Assembly: GCA_947492995.1 (NCBI GenBank)
Contig: CANLOU010000003.1
Location: 248,001-312,000, forward strand
Direction of reading: 5' to 3'
Length of the DNA stretch: 64,000 bases
From: an uncultured Litoreibacter sp.
GTDB taxonomy: Bacteria > Pseudomonadota > Alphaproteobacteria > Rhodobacterales > Rhodobacteraceae
Shown: piece by piece, positions 26,184 to 34,792 of the stretch
Position numbering within the stretch: the stretch's first letter is position 1
Layout: every line of letters starts with the position of its first letter
Translations under genes and position numbers: made by a program
The notes under the pieces: generated by a model
The model's database searches: none
What the model saw: the letters and a program-made list of their open reading frames with translations, nothing else
What the model was told of the DNA's origin: nothing

Positions 26184-29042
26184 GTGTCCCTCTTCTTTAT
26201 CGTTGCTCTGCCTTTCTTTGGTGCGCTGCTTCCGGGTTTGATGAACGCGGCGGGCCGGTCGGCAACGGCGGGGGTGACGTTCACCGTTTCCTTGGCGGCG
26301 TTCATCGGGCTGCTGACGAACCTGCCGACCGTATTGGCGGGCGAGGTGGTGACAGCGCGGGTCGATTGGATGCCAGTGCTCGGGCTCAACTTTTCGCTGA
26401 TGCTGGACGGGCTGGGCTTCTTCTTCGCAATGCTAATCCTCGGCATCGGGCTGCTGATTATTGCCTATGCGCGCCATTATTTGAGCCGCGACGACAATAT
26501 GGGGCAATTCTTCACCTATTTGCTGCTGTTCCAAGGCGCGATGGTGGGCATTGTGCTCAGCGACAACATATTGCTTTTGCTGGTGTTCTGGGAGCTGACC
26601 TCGCTGTCATCCTTCCTTTTGATCGGGTATTGGAAGCATCTGCCGGAAGGCCGCCAGGGCGCGCGAATGGCGCTGACGGTGACCGGGATGGGCGGGCTGG
26701 CAATGATTGGCGGCATGCTGATTTTGGGCCAAATCGCTGGCAGCTATGACCTGAGCGTCATCTTGCAGAACCGCGACTTGATCCAGGCCGACCCGCTTTA
26801 TGTACCGGCGTTGATCCTCATCCTGCTGGGCTGCTTTACAAAATCCGCACAATTCCCGTTCCATTTCTGGCTGCCGCACGCCATGGCGGCCCCTACGCCG
26901 GTGTCGGCATATCTGCACTCTGCCACGATGGTGAAGGCGGGCATTTTCCTGATGGCCCGCATGTGGCCAGTGCTGTCGGGCACGCCCGAGTGGGTGATGA
27001 TCGTGACCACCGCAGGTTTGGTCACGATGGTGCTGGGCGCCGTGATTGCGCTGTTCAAGCATGATCTTAAAGCGTTGTTGGCGTTTTCTACCGTCAGCCA
27101 TCTGGGGCTCATCACAATGCTTTTGGGCACCGGTACCGCTTTTGGGGCCATGGCCGCGATGTTCCACATCCTCAATCACGCGACCTTCAAGGCCGCGTTG
27201 TTTATGTCGGCAGGTATCATCGACCACGAAGCCCATACACGCGACATCAGGCGGTTGGGTGGGCTACGAACGCTGATGCCGGTGACCTTTGTGGTGGCGA
27301 CCCTTGCGGCTTTGTCGATGGCCGGTATCCCGCTTTTGAACGGGTTCCTGTCCAAGGAGATGATGCTGGAGGAGGCCAATCATACCGTCCTCTTTGGCTC
27401 GGCTTGGCTGGTTCCCGTGATGGCGACGGTCGGCTCGCTGTTCTCGGCTGCCTATTGTTTCCGCCTGATCGGCCATGTCTTTCTTGGCCCGGTGCGCGAC
27501 GACTACCCGGCCAAGCCGCACGATCCGGGTCCCGGCCTCTGGCTGCCGCCTGCACTGTTGGTGGTGCTGGTGGTGGTGATCGGTGTCGCGCCGTTCCTGG
27601 CGGAGCCTTTCGTCAAGCTGGTGACGGCTTCTGTTTTGGGGGAGGCCGCCGAGGTTCCCAAGGCCTATTTCAAGATTTGGCACGGGCTGGTGCCGGCGCT
27701 TTACATGTCCATCATCGCGGTGGTGGGTGGCTTGGCGCTGCTGGCCATCTTCAAGCCGTCCCTGCGGCTGTGGGAAACCACCCCGCGCCCCGAGGCCAAA
27801 GTGATCTTCGAGGCGATCGTGGAGGCGGCGGCTGCGTTGGCCCAAAAGCTGATTCTGCCGCTGCATAACGGCGCGTTCACGCGCTACGCCTCAATTGGGG
27901 CCATCGTCATCGTGGCGGCGGGGTACCACGCGTGGGTCACCGGCACTGTGGGTCAGGCCACGCGGGACATTCAGCCCGCCGGGCCTGTTCCTATCGCAGG
28001 CTGGGTGATGCTGGTGGCCGCGACCGTCGGGATGGTGTTCCTTCATCGTAACCGCTTCTTGTCGTTGATCCTGATCGGCATCGTCGGGCTGATGGTTTCG
28101 GTTGCCTTTGTATTCTTCAGCGCGCCCGATCTGGCGATGACCCAGTTTACGGTGGAGGTTGTGACCATCATCTTGCTGCTGCTGGCGCTGAACTTCCTGC
28201 CGAACGCGACCCCCATCGAAAGCTCGGTGCTGCGCCGGGTGCGCGATACCAGCGTTGCGGTCGTGGGCGGGCTGGCCGCCTTTGCGCTGTCATTCCACTA
28301 TATGCTGCGCGATGCCGTCTCGACGCCGATTTCTGAGTTTCATCTCGCCAATTCCTACAAAGGCGGCGGCGGGACCAATGTGGTCAACGTGATCCTCGTC
28401 GACTTCCGTGGCTTTGACACCTACGGCGAAATCATCGTGCTGGGCATCGCGGCGCTGCTGATCTACGCGCTGACCGAGACGCTGCTGGGCGGGCCGGTCC
28501 GGGCGCGGTTGCTGAACCGCAAGCCCGATCAGCCGCGCGCTGGCGACAAGCATCCGATGATGATGGTGGTGTTGACCCGGGTCATCATGCCGGTGGTGCT
28601 GATGGTCGGCTTCTACATCTTCCTGCGCGGGCATAACGAGCCGGGCGGCGGGTTCATCGCTGGTCTGGTCGTGTCCATCGGCGTGGTCATGCAGTACATG
28701 GCCAGCGGCTTTGGATGGACGTCCGCACGGCTGAAATACCCCTATCACGGGGTGATCGGGGCCGGGGTCCTGATTGCGGGGCTGACTGGCATTGGGTCTT
28801 GGTTCGTCGGCAAGCCATTCCTGACCTCCGACTTCACCTATGTGCGCATCCCGCCATTCCAGGAATTCGAGCTAGCCACTGCCGCCCTCTTTGACCTTGG
28901 GGTGTTCCTTGCCGTGGTCGGCGCGGTCATGCTGTCGCTGGAAAGCTTCTCCCGCCTTGCACGGCTGGCAAGTGGACCTGAAGAGGATGAACACCCGATG
29001 GATATTGACCCGTCACGCGATGACGTGAAGGAGGGGGTGTAA
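26184..29042 (+). CDS. mrpA: Mrp Na+/H+ antiporter subunit A fused to subunit B
   Basis: Largest subunit of the multisubunit monovalent cation/proton antiporter, related to NuoL of complex I. The 952-residue protein has about 20 membrane segments. The antiporter core (about 120-420) includes ELTSLSSFLLIGYW, PFHFWLPHAMAAPTPVSAYLHSATMVKAG (core LPHAMAAPTPVSAYLHS) and a conserved Lys in LFKHDLKALLAFSTVSHLG. From about residue 790, LTRVIMPVVLMVGFYIFLRGHNEPGGGFIAGL marks an MrpB domain (core LRGHNEPGGGFIAGL), so A and B are one chain. Start is GTG with AGGAG upstream. It functions in Na+ efflux and pH control. Confidence 0.94.
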   Translation: MSLFFIVALPFFGALLPGLMNAAGRSATAGVTFTVSLAAFIGLLTNLPTVLAGEVVTARVDWMPVLGLNFSLMLDGLGFFFAMLILGIGLLIIAYARHYLSRDDNMGQFFTYLLLFQGAMVGIVLSDNILLLLVFWELTSLSSFLLIGYWKHLPEGRQGARMALTVTGMGGLAMIGGMLILGQIAGSYDLSVILQNRDLIQADPLYVPALILILLGCFTKSAQFPFHFWLPHAMAAPTPVSAYLHSATMVKAGIFLMARMWPVLSGTPEWVMIVTTAGLVTMVLGAVIALFKHDLKALLAFSTVSHLGLITMLLGTGTAFGAMAAMFHILNHATFKAALFMSAGIIDHEAHTRDIRRLGGLRTLMPVTFVVATLAALSMAGIPLLNGFLSKEMMLEEANHTVLFGSAWLVPVMATVGSLFSAAYCFRLIGHVFLGPVRDDYPAKPHDPGPGLWLPPALLVVLVVVIGVAPFLAEPFVKLVTASVLGEAAEVPKAYFKIWHGLVPALYMSIIAVVGGLALLAIFKPSLRLWETTPRPEAKVIFEAIVEAAAALAQKLILPLHNGAFTRYASIGAIVIVAAGYHAWVTGTVGQATRDIQPAGPVPIAGWVMLVAATVGMVFLHRNRFLSLILIGIVGLMVSVAFVFFSAPDLAMTQFTVEVVTIILLLLALNFLPNATPIESSVLRRVRDTSVAVVGGLAAFALSFHYMLRDAVSTPISEFHLANSYKGGGGTNVVNVILVDFRGFDTYGEIIVLGIAALLIYALTETLLGGPVRARLLNRKPDQPRAGDKHPMMMVVLTRVIMPVVLMVGFYIFLRGHNEPGGGFIAGLVVSIGVVMQYMASGFGWTSARLKYPYHGVIGAGVLIAGLTGIGSWFVGKPFLTSDFTYVRIPPFQEFELATAALFDLGVFLAVVGAVMLSLESFSRLARLASGPEEDEHPMDIDPSRDDVKEGV

Positions 29043-29043
29043 C

Positions 29044-29400
29044 ATGGAATTCCTGGTCGCCTCCGCCATTGGCATCCTAACCGCCGGTGGCCTTTATCTC
29101 GTCCTTCGGCTGCGCACCTTTCCGGTGATCCTCGGCATCTCGCTGCTGACCTATGCGGTGAACGTGTTTCTCTTTGCGTCTGGCCGGTTAACAGTTGGCG
29201 CGCCGCCGATTTTGCGCGACGGGGTGCAGGCCTATTCTGATCCTTTGCCGCAGGCGCTGGTGCTGACGGCCATTGTGATTTCCTTCGGGATGACAGCGGT
29301 GGTGGTGATGATCGGCCTTGGGGCGTATCTGGGATCGGATGACGACCATGTGGATGACCGTACCGGTCCCGATGAAGACGCGTCGGAGGGCTCCTCATGA
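29044..29400 (+). CDS. mrpC: Mrp antiporter subunit C
   Basis: NuoK-like membrane subunit of 118 residues with three hydrophobic segments (ASAIGILTAGGLYLVL, ILGISLLTYAVNVFLF, ALVLTAIVISFGMTAVVVMIGL) and the conserved DPLPQALVLTAIVI stretch. The C-terminal tail is acidic. It starts one base after the mrpA stop and overlaps mrpD by four bases, consistent with tight co-expression of the complex. Confidence 0.93.
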   Translation: MEFLVASAIGILTAGGLYLVLRLRTFPVILGISLLTYAVNVFLFASGRLTVGAPPILRDGVQAYSDPLPQALVLTAIVISFGMTAVVVMIGLGAYLGSDDDHVDDRTGPDEDASEGSS

Positions 29401-30941
29401 CCCATTGGATCGTTGCCCCCATCATTCTGCCAGCGCTTGTTGCGCCCTTTATCGTGCTGGCCGCACGCTATCACATCGGTATCCAACGTGTTCTGTCACT
29501 GGCGGGCGTTTTGGCGCTTGTCGCCGTGGCCTGCGGGTTGGCGTGGCAGGCCTCCGACGGCACGGTAACCCTTTATCAGATGGGGGATTGGGCCGCGCCT
29601 TACGGGATCGTGCTGGTCGGCGACCAGCTTTCCACGATGATGGTGTTGCTGACGTCGGTGCTGGCGCTGTTTGTTCTGCTCTATGCCATTGGGTCGGGCT
29701 GGGACAACCGCGGGAGGCATTTCCACGCGCTGTTCCAATTCCAGCTGATGGGCATCATGGGGGCGTTCCTGACGGGGGATTTGTTCAACCTGTTCGTCTT
29801 CTTCGAGGTCCTGCTGATCGCCTCCTATGGGTTGATGATCCATGCGGGCGGCAATGCGCGGCTCAGGGCAGGTGTGCAATATGTGCTGTTCAATCTGATT
29901 GGGTCCACCCTGTTCCTGTTCGCGCTGGGCTCGCTTTACGCAGAAACCGGCACCCTGAATATGGCGGACCTCGCCAACCGCGTCGCGCTGGTCAGCCCGG
30001 ACGAGACGGTGGGCATCAGGGTCGCGGCCGTGTTGTTGCTGCTGGTTTTCGCGATCAAGGCAGCGCTGGTGCCGCTGCATTTCTGGTTGCCGTCCAGCTA
30101 CGCCGAGGCGCCCGCGCCGGTGGCCGCTCTCTTCGCGATCATGACCAAGGTTGGGGCCTATGCGATCATTCGGGTCTACACGATGATCTTCCACCCCGAG
30201 CTGGAGGTCACCGCAGGCCTGCATGACGTCTGGCTGTTGCCAGCCGCTTTGGTGTCGCTGGCCATCGGTATGATCGGTGTCTTGGCGGCCAAGAAGCTGG
30301 ATCGTTTGGTCGCCTTCTCGGTGATCGGGTCAATGGGCATGGTCATGGTCTCAATTTCGCTGTTCACCCCGGCGGGTATCGCGGCGGCGCTTTACTACAT
30401 CGTGCATTCGACCCTGGCCGGGGCCACGCTTTTCCTGATCTCTGATCTGGTCAGAACCGGTCGCGGCAATCTGGTGCTCACGCCGCAGGCGGTCATGTCA
30501 GGCAACGCGCTGACGGCGGCTATGTTCTTCGTGGGGGCGATTGCGATGGCCGGGCTTCCGCCCTTGTCGGGGTTTCTTGGCAAGCTGTTGGTGCTGGACG
30601 CGGCCTTCGACAGCAACCTGATGGTGTGGGTTTGGGCGATCGTGCTCAGCTCAAGCCTCATTAGCATTCTGGGTTTTGCGCGGGCTGGCAGCATTTTGTT
30701 TTGGAAGGCCCATAGCATTGATCGACCCGAGGGGGCCGAGCCCCCCGCCACCCCCAACTCCATGTCCTACGCGGCGGTCGGCGGATTGGTCGCGCTGCTG
30801 ATTGCGCACACGATATTTGCGGGGCAGGTGCACAGCTACACCACGAAGATGGCCGTGGGGCTGTTTGCGCCGGAGCCTTACATTTCCACTGTTGTCGAGA
30901 CCCCCGGCAAGCTGAGCAAACCCAAGACGGGAGACCACTGA
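29397..30941 (+). CDS. mrpD: Mrp antiporter subunit D
   Basis: NuoN/NuoM-like proton-translocating subunit of 514 residues with about 14 membrane segments. Conserved features are TGDLFNLFVFFEVLLIASYGL (core NLFVFFEVLLIAS, with the key Glu), ALVPLHFWLPSSYAEAPAPVAALFAIMTKVGAYA (core HFWLPSSYAEAPAPVAA) and AAKKLDRLVAFSVIGSMG. Position after mrpC in the standard A-C-D-E-F-G order confirms the assignment. Its stop and the mrpE start are 1 bp apart. Confidence 0.94.
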   Translation: MTHWIVAPIILPALVAPFIVLAARYHIGIQRVLSLAGVLALVAVACGLAWQASDGTVTLYQMGDWAAPYGIVLVGDQLSTMMVLLTSVLALFVLLYAIGSGWDNRGRHFHALFQFQLMGIMGAFLTGDLFNLFVFFEVLLIASYGLMIHAGGNARLRAGVQYVLFNLIGSTLFLFALGSLYAETGTLNMADLANRVALVSPDETVGIRVAAVLLLLVFAIKAALVPLHFWLPSSYAEAPAPVAALFAIMTKVGAYAIIRVYTMIFHPELEVTAGLHDVWLLPAALVSLAIGMIGVLAAKKLDRLVAFSVIGSMGMVMVSISLFTPAGIAAALYYIVHSTLAGATLFLISDLVRTGRGNLVLTPQAVMSGNALTAAMFFVGAIAMAGLPPLSGFLGKLLVLDAAFDSNLMVWVWAIVLSSSLISILGFARAGSILFWKAHSIDRPEGAEPPATPNSMSYAAVGGLVALLIAHTIFAGQVHSYTTKMAVGLFAPEPYISTVVETPGKLSKPKTGDH

Positions 30942-30942
30942 C

Positions 30943-31443
30943 ATGGCACGCGCATATCATTGGCTTTTGCCCCACCCCTTTCTGACGCTGCTTTTGGCAG
31001 CTGTCTGGGTGCTGCTGCAAAATCAGGTCTCTGCGGGGATGGTGGTCTTTGGGATCATCCTTGGCATCATCATCCCGCGCATGACGTCGATCTGGTGGCC
31101 TGACACGCCGCAAGGCTTCCGGCTGGGCAAGATGATGAGCTACACTGTGATTGTGATGTGGGACATTCTGGTGGCCAACGTTCAGGTGGCCTGGATCGTC
31201 CTCACGGTGCCGAATTCAAAGCTGAAACCCGCATGGGTCGTTGTCCCGCTTGAGCTGCGCCAGCCTGAAGCCATCACCGTTCTGGCGGGCACCATCACGC
31301 TGACCCCCGGCACCGTTTCGGCGGATTTGTCGGATGAAGGCCACAGCCTGCTGGTCCATGTGCTTCACACGGATGACCCGGACGGGGTCGTGGATGAGAT
31401 CAACACCCGCTACCAAGACCGCCTCAAGGAGATATTCCAATGA
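30943..31443 (+). CDS. mrpE: Mrp antiporter subunit E
   Basis: 166-residue subunit with two N-terminal membrane segments (LLLAAVWVLLQNQVSAGMVVFGIILGIIIP region) and a cytoplasmic C-terminal domain containing NSKLKPAWVVVPLELRQPEAITVLAGTITLTPGTVSADL (core ITLTPGTVSADL) and LLVHVLHTDDPD. This is the family signature. It overlaps mrpF by four bases. Subunit E is needed for assembly of the Mrp complex. Confidence 0.93.
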   Translation: MARAYHWLLPHPFLTLLLAAVWVLLQNQVSAGMVVFGIILGIIIPRMTSIWWPDTPQGFRLGKMMSYTVIVMWDILVANVQVAWIVLTVPNSKLKPAWVVVPLELRQPEAITVLAGTITLTPGTVSADLSDEGHSLLVHVLHTDDPDGVVDEINTRYQDRLKEIFQ

Positions 31444-31727
31444 TTGCAGCTGCAGACGTGATGAACATCGCGGTGATCGTGGCCTTTATCACGCTGGCCG
31501 CGGGGCAGATCCTGTCCATGGTGCGGCTGGTTTTGGGGCCAACCTCGGGCGACCGCATTCTCGCGCTCGACACTATGGTCATCAACGCGTTGGGGCTGGT
31601 CGTCGTTTTGGGCATCCATCAGGGCGTGCAAATCTATTTCGAGGTGTCGCTGCTGATTGCGATGTTGGGTTTTGTGTCAACGGTGGCGTTGGCGCGGTTC
31701 TTGCTGCGGGGGGACATCATCGAATGA
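31440..31727 (+). CDS. mrpF: Mrp antiporter subunit F
   Basis: 95-residue subunit with three membrane segments. The motif LVLGPTSGDRILALDTMVINALGL (core GPTSGDRILALDTM) is the family mark, including the conserved Asp in the second segment. It is flanked by four-base overlaps with mrpE and mrpG, so translation of the three is coupled. Confidence 0.93.
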   Translation: MIAAADVMNIAVIVAFITLAAGQILSMVRLVLGPTSGDRILALDTMVINALGLVVVLGIHQGVQIYFEVSLLIAMLGFVSTVALARFLLRGDIIE

Positions 31728-32113
31728 GCATCGAGATGATCGGAACATATGCTGTTGCGCTTTTTCTGCTGATAGGGTCGGGCTTTGTGGCCGTAGGCGT
31801 CATCGGGCTTTTGAAATTCAACGACTCGATGACCCGGCTGCACGCGCCGACCAAGGTTGGCACTGTCGGGATTGGGGCCTTGCTTCTGGCCTCCATCGGC
31901 CATTCTTTTGTCTTGGGCGAGACCTCGATCCACGAGTTGTTGATTATGGCGTTCTTGTTTGTAACTGCGCCGATTTCCGCAAACTTCATTGCGAAGGTGA
32001 ACATACATCGCAGGTCGTGCGATACGCCGCCAGAGCCGCCAAGGGATGACACTTGGTCCACTCTCAACGTGCCTGAAGACGCCTCCGCGGCCGATAAATC
32101 AGCGCCATCCTAA
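31724..32113 (+). CDS. mrpG: Mrp antiporter subunit G
   Basis: 129-residue last subunit, with three hydrophobic segments, GVIGLLKFNDSMTRLHAPTKVGTVG (core NDSMTRLHAPTK) and APISANFIAKV. The ATG at 31724 overlaps the mrpF stop as ATGA; the open frame extends far upstream inside mrpE/F but is a shadow there. The C-terminal 30 residues are polar and variable. It ends the operon; no clear T-run terminator follows. Confidence 0.92.
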   Translation: MSIEMIGTYAVALFLLIGSGFVAVGVIGLLKFNDSMTRLHAPTKVGTVGIGALLLASIGHSFVLGETSIHELLIMAFLFVTAPISANFIAKVNIHRRSCDTPPEPPRDDTWSTLNVPEDASAADKSAPS

Positions 32114-32646
32114 GGGCCGATGTCGCGCGCGCGTCCCATGACGGCCTGCCGATGATGGATCGTCACAATTTTTTGGGGAGGGCCTCCCGCGGCTTGCTCT
32201 ACGTTCAAGACATTTGGCAACACCCCGGCCAAAGCCAAGACTGTGCCTTTCTGAGGCCCGTTCTCTAGCCTCTCGAAGATCTAACCGCCAATTGCGTTTC
32301 ATCTTGGCAAAAATACCTGAGCGTTGCGTCAACCACGCCCTCAGCGCACGCATGGTTAACCTTCCATTTCAAAAGAGCGGGTAAACCCGCCCTCGGATCC
32401 AGCGACGTCTAACACGCGTTGCAAAAAGGCAAAGAGGGATTGCGGCAGTTCGCATATGGGCTGCCTTGCGATCACCGGTGACAAGGCAAGGCCGGTCTGG
32501 GCTTAACAGCTCAGGCGGGAACCGCAAAACCCATGATGCCAACCAGGGTGGCGCCACCTTTCTTAACGACAGTACCGAGACATCACCCCCCGCGCAGCCA
32601 ACAGGCTGCAGCGGGCGGAGGTGCAAGAATTTTCGATCGAAAATTC
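32114..32646. other. 533-bp convergent intergenic region between mrpG and thiX
   Basis: Unusually long for a gap between two gene 3' ends. I find no credible gene. Visible structure: a GGGAGGCCTCCC-like dyad near 32178, a GCGGGT-AA-ACCCGC inverted repeat at 32377-32390, a cttggcaaaaatac stretch near 32306 that resembles sequences I associate with roseobacter intergenic DNA, and the 24-bp palindrome at the thiX end. It may be a decayed gene or repeat. Confidence 0.5.
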
Positions 32647-32648
32647 TT
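32625..32648. repeat. 24-bp perfect palindrome at the thiX stop
   Basis: Perfect dyad with core TTTTCGATCGAAAA, overlapping the last bases of the thiX TAA stop. The flank GAGGTGCAA and the core are shared with the palindrome after bztD (2056-2079). It may act as a 3'-end hairpin for the thi operon. Confidence 0.8.
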
Positions 32649-33399
32649 ACGCGCTCAACGCGCCTCCGGCTGCGTATCGCTCCAACCGGGCCGCGAAATA
32701 TCCAACGGCTTTGTGCAAGATCACGGTCATAACGGCCAGTGTAATCAGGCTCGCAAACATCAGGTCAATCTTCGCGCGTCCGTTGGCCAGCAGCATCAAA
32801 TATCCCAAACCCTTTGAGGCCCCGACCCATTCCCCGATCACCGCACCTATAGGCGCGTAGACGGCAGCCAGCCGTAACCCGCTGCCCAAGGACGGCAAGG
32901 CATGTGGAATACGGACACGCGCCATGATCTGCATTGGGGTCGCCCCCATGGTGCGTGCCAGATCCAGCAGCCCTCGGTCCACACGGCTCAGCCCATCATG
33001 GAAGGCGGAGGTCACGGGGAAGTAAATAATCAGCACTGCCATAACGATTTTTGACCCGATCCCATAGCCGAACCACAGCGTCAACACGGGCGCCAGCGCA
33101 AATACCGGGACGGCTTGCGTGAACACCAATATCGGCAAAATCAGCCGCCGCATTGTGCGCGACATGGCCAATTGGATGGCCGTCAGCGCGCCCAGCACGG
33201 TGCCAATCAGCAGGCCCAGCACCACTTCCGTCAGAGTCACCAAAGCGTTCTCTGCGATCACTTCGCGGCTGTTGAACGCCGCCTGCGCCACGCGCCAGGG
33301 CGACGGCAAAATGAAATGCGGGGCGGCGGTGATCCACACGATCCCCCACCAAATGCACACGCCCAACAACACCGCCCACAACGCGTCCAGCCGCTTCAT
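32647..33399 (-). CDS. thiX: Thiamin-precursor ABC transporter permease (ThiX type)
   Basis: Permease of a pyrimidine (HMP or formylamino-pyrimidine) importer, 250 residues, with five to six membrane segments and the coupling loop LLDLARTMGATPMQIMARVRIPHALP (core ARTMGATPMQIM) near residue 150. The fold is the SsuC/TauC-like permease type that pairs with THI5/NMT1-like receptors. The ATG at 33399 overlaps the thiZ stop as ATGA; the upstream part of the open frame is discarded. It is the last gene of the riboswitch-led operon and ends in a palindrome. Confidence 0.85.
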   Translation of the reverse strand: MKRLDALWAVLLGVCIWWGIVWITAAPHFILPSPWRVAQAAFNSREVIAENALVTLTEVVLGLLIGTVLGALTAIQLAMSRTMRRLILPILVFTQAVPVFALAPVLTLWFGYGIGSKIVMAVLIIYFPVTSAFHDGLSRVDRGLLDLARTMGATPMQIMARVRIPHALPSLGSGLRLAAVYAPIGAVIGEWVGASKGLGYLMLLANGRAKIDLMFASLITLAVMTVILHKAVGYFAARLERYAAGGALSA

Positions 33400-34121
33400 G
33401 CCTGTACCTCGCGCAGATGGGCCATCAGCTCGGCCTGACACTGCAATGCGCCCGCATCATCCAAGGCGCGAACCGGGTCTGACGCAGGCACCGGCCATGG
33501 TGCGGCCTCCTGCGCAGACATCAGTAATATCTGATGCCCCAACCGGCTCGCCTCCGCCGGGTCATGGGTGACCAGCAGCACGGTTTTGCCCTGCAAAACC
33601 TCCGCCGCAAGTTCCTGCATATCCGCCCGCGTGCCGGCATCTAGCGCCGAGAACGGCTCGTCCAGCAGCACCACCGGCCTGTCCTCCATCAAAGTCCGCG
33701 CCAGCGCCGCGCGTTGCCGCATCCCCCCCGACAAGGCCCGGGGCGTCTTGGTGCGATGCGCGCTCAACCCAACGCGGTCCAGCAGGCTGTCGGCCCGCGC
33801 CATATCGGGCCGCTCACCGCGCAGCCGCGCGCCAAGCACCACGTTTTCCACGACACTCAACCACGGCAACAGCAAATCTGATTGCGCCATGTAGCTGACG
33901 CGGCTGTGCACCGCCTTGCCATCTGTCGCGGCAATCTCGCCTGAAAACGCACCGCCCGTTTCCAGCCCAAGGATCAGCCGCAACACGGTGGATTTGCCAA
34001 TCCCCGACGGCCCCAGTAGGCAGGTCCACTGCCTTGCAGGCAGGGAAATTTCCGTTTCAAACAGGGGCGTGCCATCTATCGCATGCCGCCCCGACAGGGT
34101 TATGCCGGGCGCGTCGCTCAC
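33396..34121 (-). CDS. thiZ: Thiamin-precursor ABC transporter ATP-binding protein (ThiZ type)
   Basis: ATPase of 241 residues. Walker A GPSGIGKST lies near residue 38, the signature is ALSGGMRQR, Walker B is RPVVLLDEPFSALDA, and the switch His is in VLLVTHDPAEA. The start is taken as GTG at 34121, which overlaps the tenA stop as GTGA; a start at 34199 would add 26 residues lying inside tenA. It is shorter than MalK-type ATPases, as expected for SsuB/TauB relatives. Operon position gives the substrate assignment. Confidence 0.87.
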   Translation of the reverse strand: MSDAPGITLSGRHAIDGTPLFETEISLPARQWTCLLGPSGIGKSTVLRLILGLETGGAFSGEIAATDGKAVHSRVSYMAQSDLLLPWLSVVENVVLGARLRGERPDMARADSLLDRVGLSAHRTKTPRALSGGMRQRAALARTLMEDRPVVLLDEPFSALDAGTRADMQELAAEVLQGKTVLLVTHDPAEASRLGHQILLMSAQEAAPWPVPASDPVRALDDAGALQCQAELMAHLREVQA

Positions 34122-34792
34122 GCCCCGCGCATCCCCATCGACCAGAACCCGACCTCCAGTTCGGTCGCCGTGGTAAACCGGTCCTGCAACACGGCCCAAC
34201 GCGGGCTGGCCTTGGGGCTGTCCCCCAACCGTCGCGCAACCGCCCCGTCCAGCATCGTGCCGACCGCCTCGCAGACCTGCTGATATTCGGGGTCCTTGTA
34301 GGTGTTGATCCAGTCCGAATAAGGCCCGCCTGCGGTCAGGCGCAGTCCGATTTCGCCGTAGCCAAACACGCAGGGCGCCAGCGCCGCCATAAGGTCCAGA
34401 AAATCACCCTGCAGCCCTGCGTCCAAGACGTAGCGAGTATAGGCCAGGTTCTCGACCTCCTCGCGGGCGGCAAAAAGCGTTGCCTCGTCAATGCCTTCGG
34501 CGGCGCAGGTCTTCACATGCAATGCCATCTCGTGGTTGACCAACGCGTCTACGGTGCCCGCGCAAATCTTCATCTCGTCCAGTGTCTCGGATTTCACCAC
34601 GCCCAGCGACCATGCCCGCGAAAAATGCACCAAGAACACATAATCCTGCACCAGATAATGCAGGAAGGCCGCGCGGGGCAGGGTGCCGTCGCCAAGGCCT
34701 TCGACGAAAGCGTGGCGGGTGTAGTCCTGCCACGCCGCCGAGGCCCCTCCGCGCCAAAGCGCGAAGGTTTTGCCATAATCCGGCGTCGTCAT
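34118..34792 (-). CDS. tenA: TenA family aminopyrimidine aminohydrolase (thiaminase II)
   Basis: Hydrolyses aminomethyl-pyrimidine breakdown products of thiamin to HMP for salvage. The 224-residue helical protein has FLHYLVQDYVFLVHFSRAW (core YLVQDYVFL), KTCAAEGI, YTRYVLDAG and the active-site Cys in ALAPCVFGYGEIG near residue 139, which places it in the Cys-type TenA class. It lies between the receptor (thiY) and ATPase (thiZ) genes with four-base overlaps on both sides, exactly the setting expected for pyrimidine salvage. Confidence 0.92.
   Translation of the reverse strand: MTTPDYGKTFALWRGGASAAWQDYTRHAFVEGLGDGTLPRAAFLHYLVQDYVFLVHFSRAWSLGVVKSETLDEMKICAGTVDALVNHEMALHVKTCAAEGIDEATLFAAREEVENLAYTRYVLDAGLQGDFLDLMAALAPCVFGYGEIGLRLTAGGPYSDWINTYKDPEYQQVCEAVGTMLDGAVARRLGDSPKASPRWAVLQDRFTTATELEVGFWSMGMRGA

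Noticed and set aside
31334-31723. Longer form of mrpG starting in mrpE
   Set aside because: It would overlap mrpE and mrpF completely; the MrpG homology starts at the ATGA overlap at 31724.
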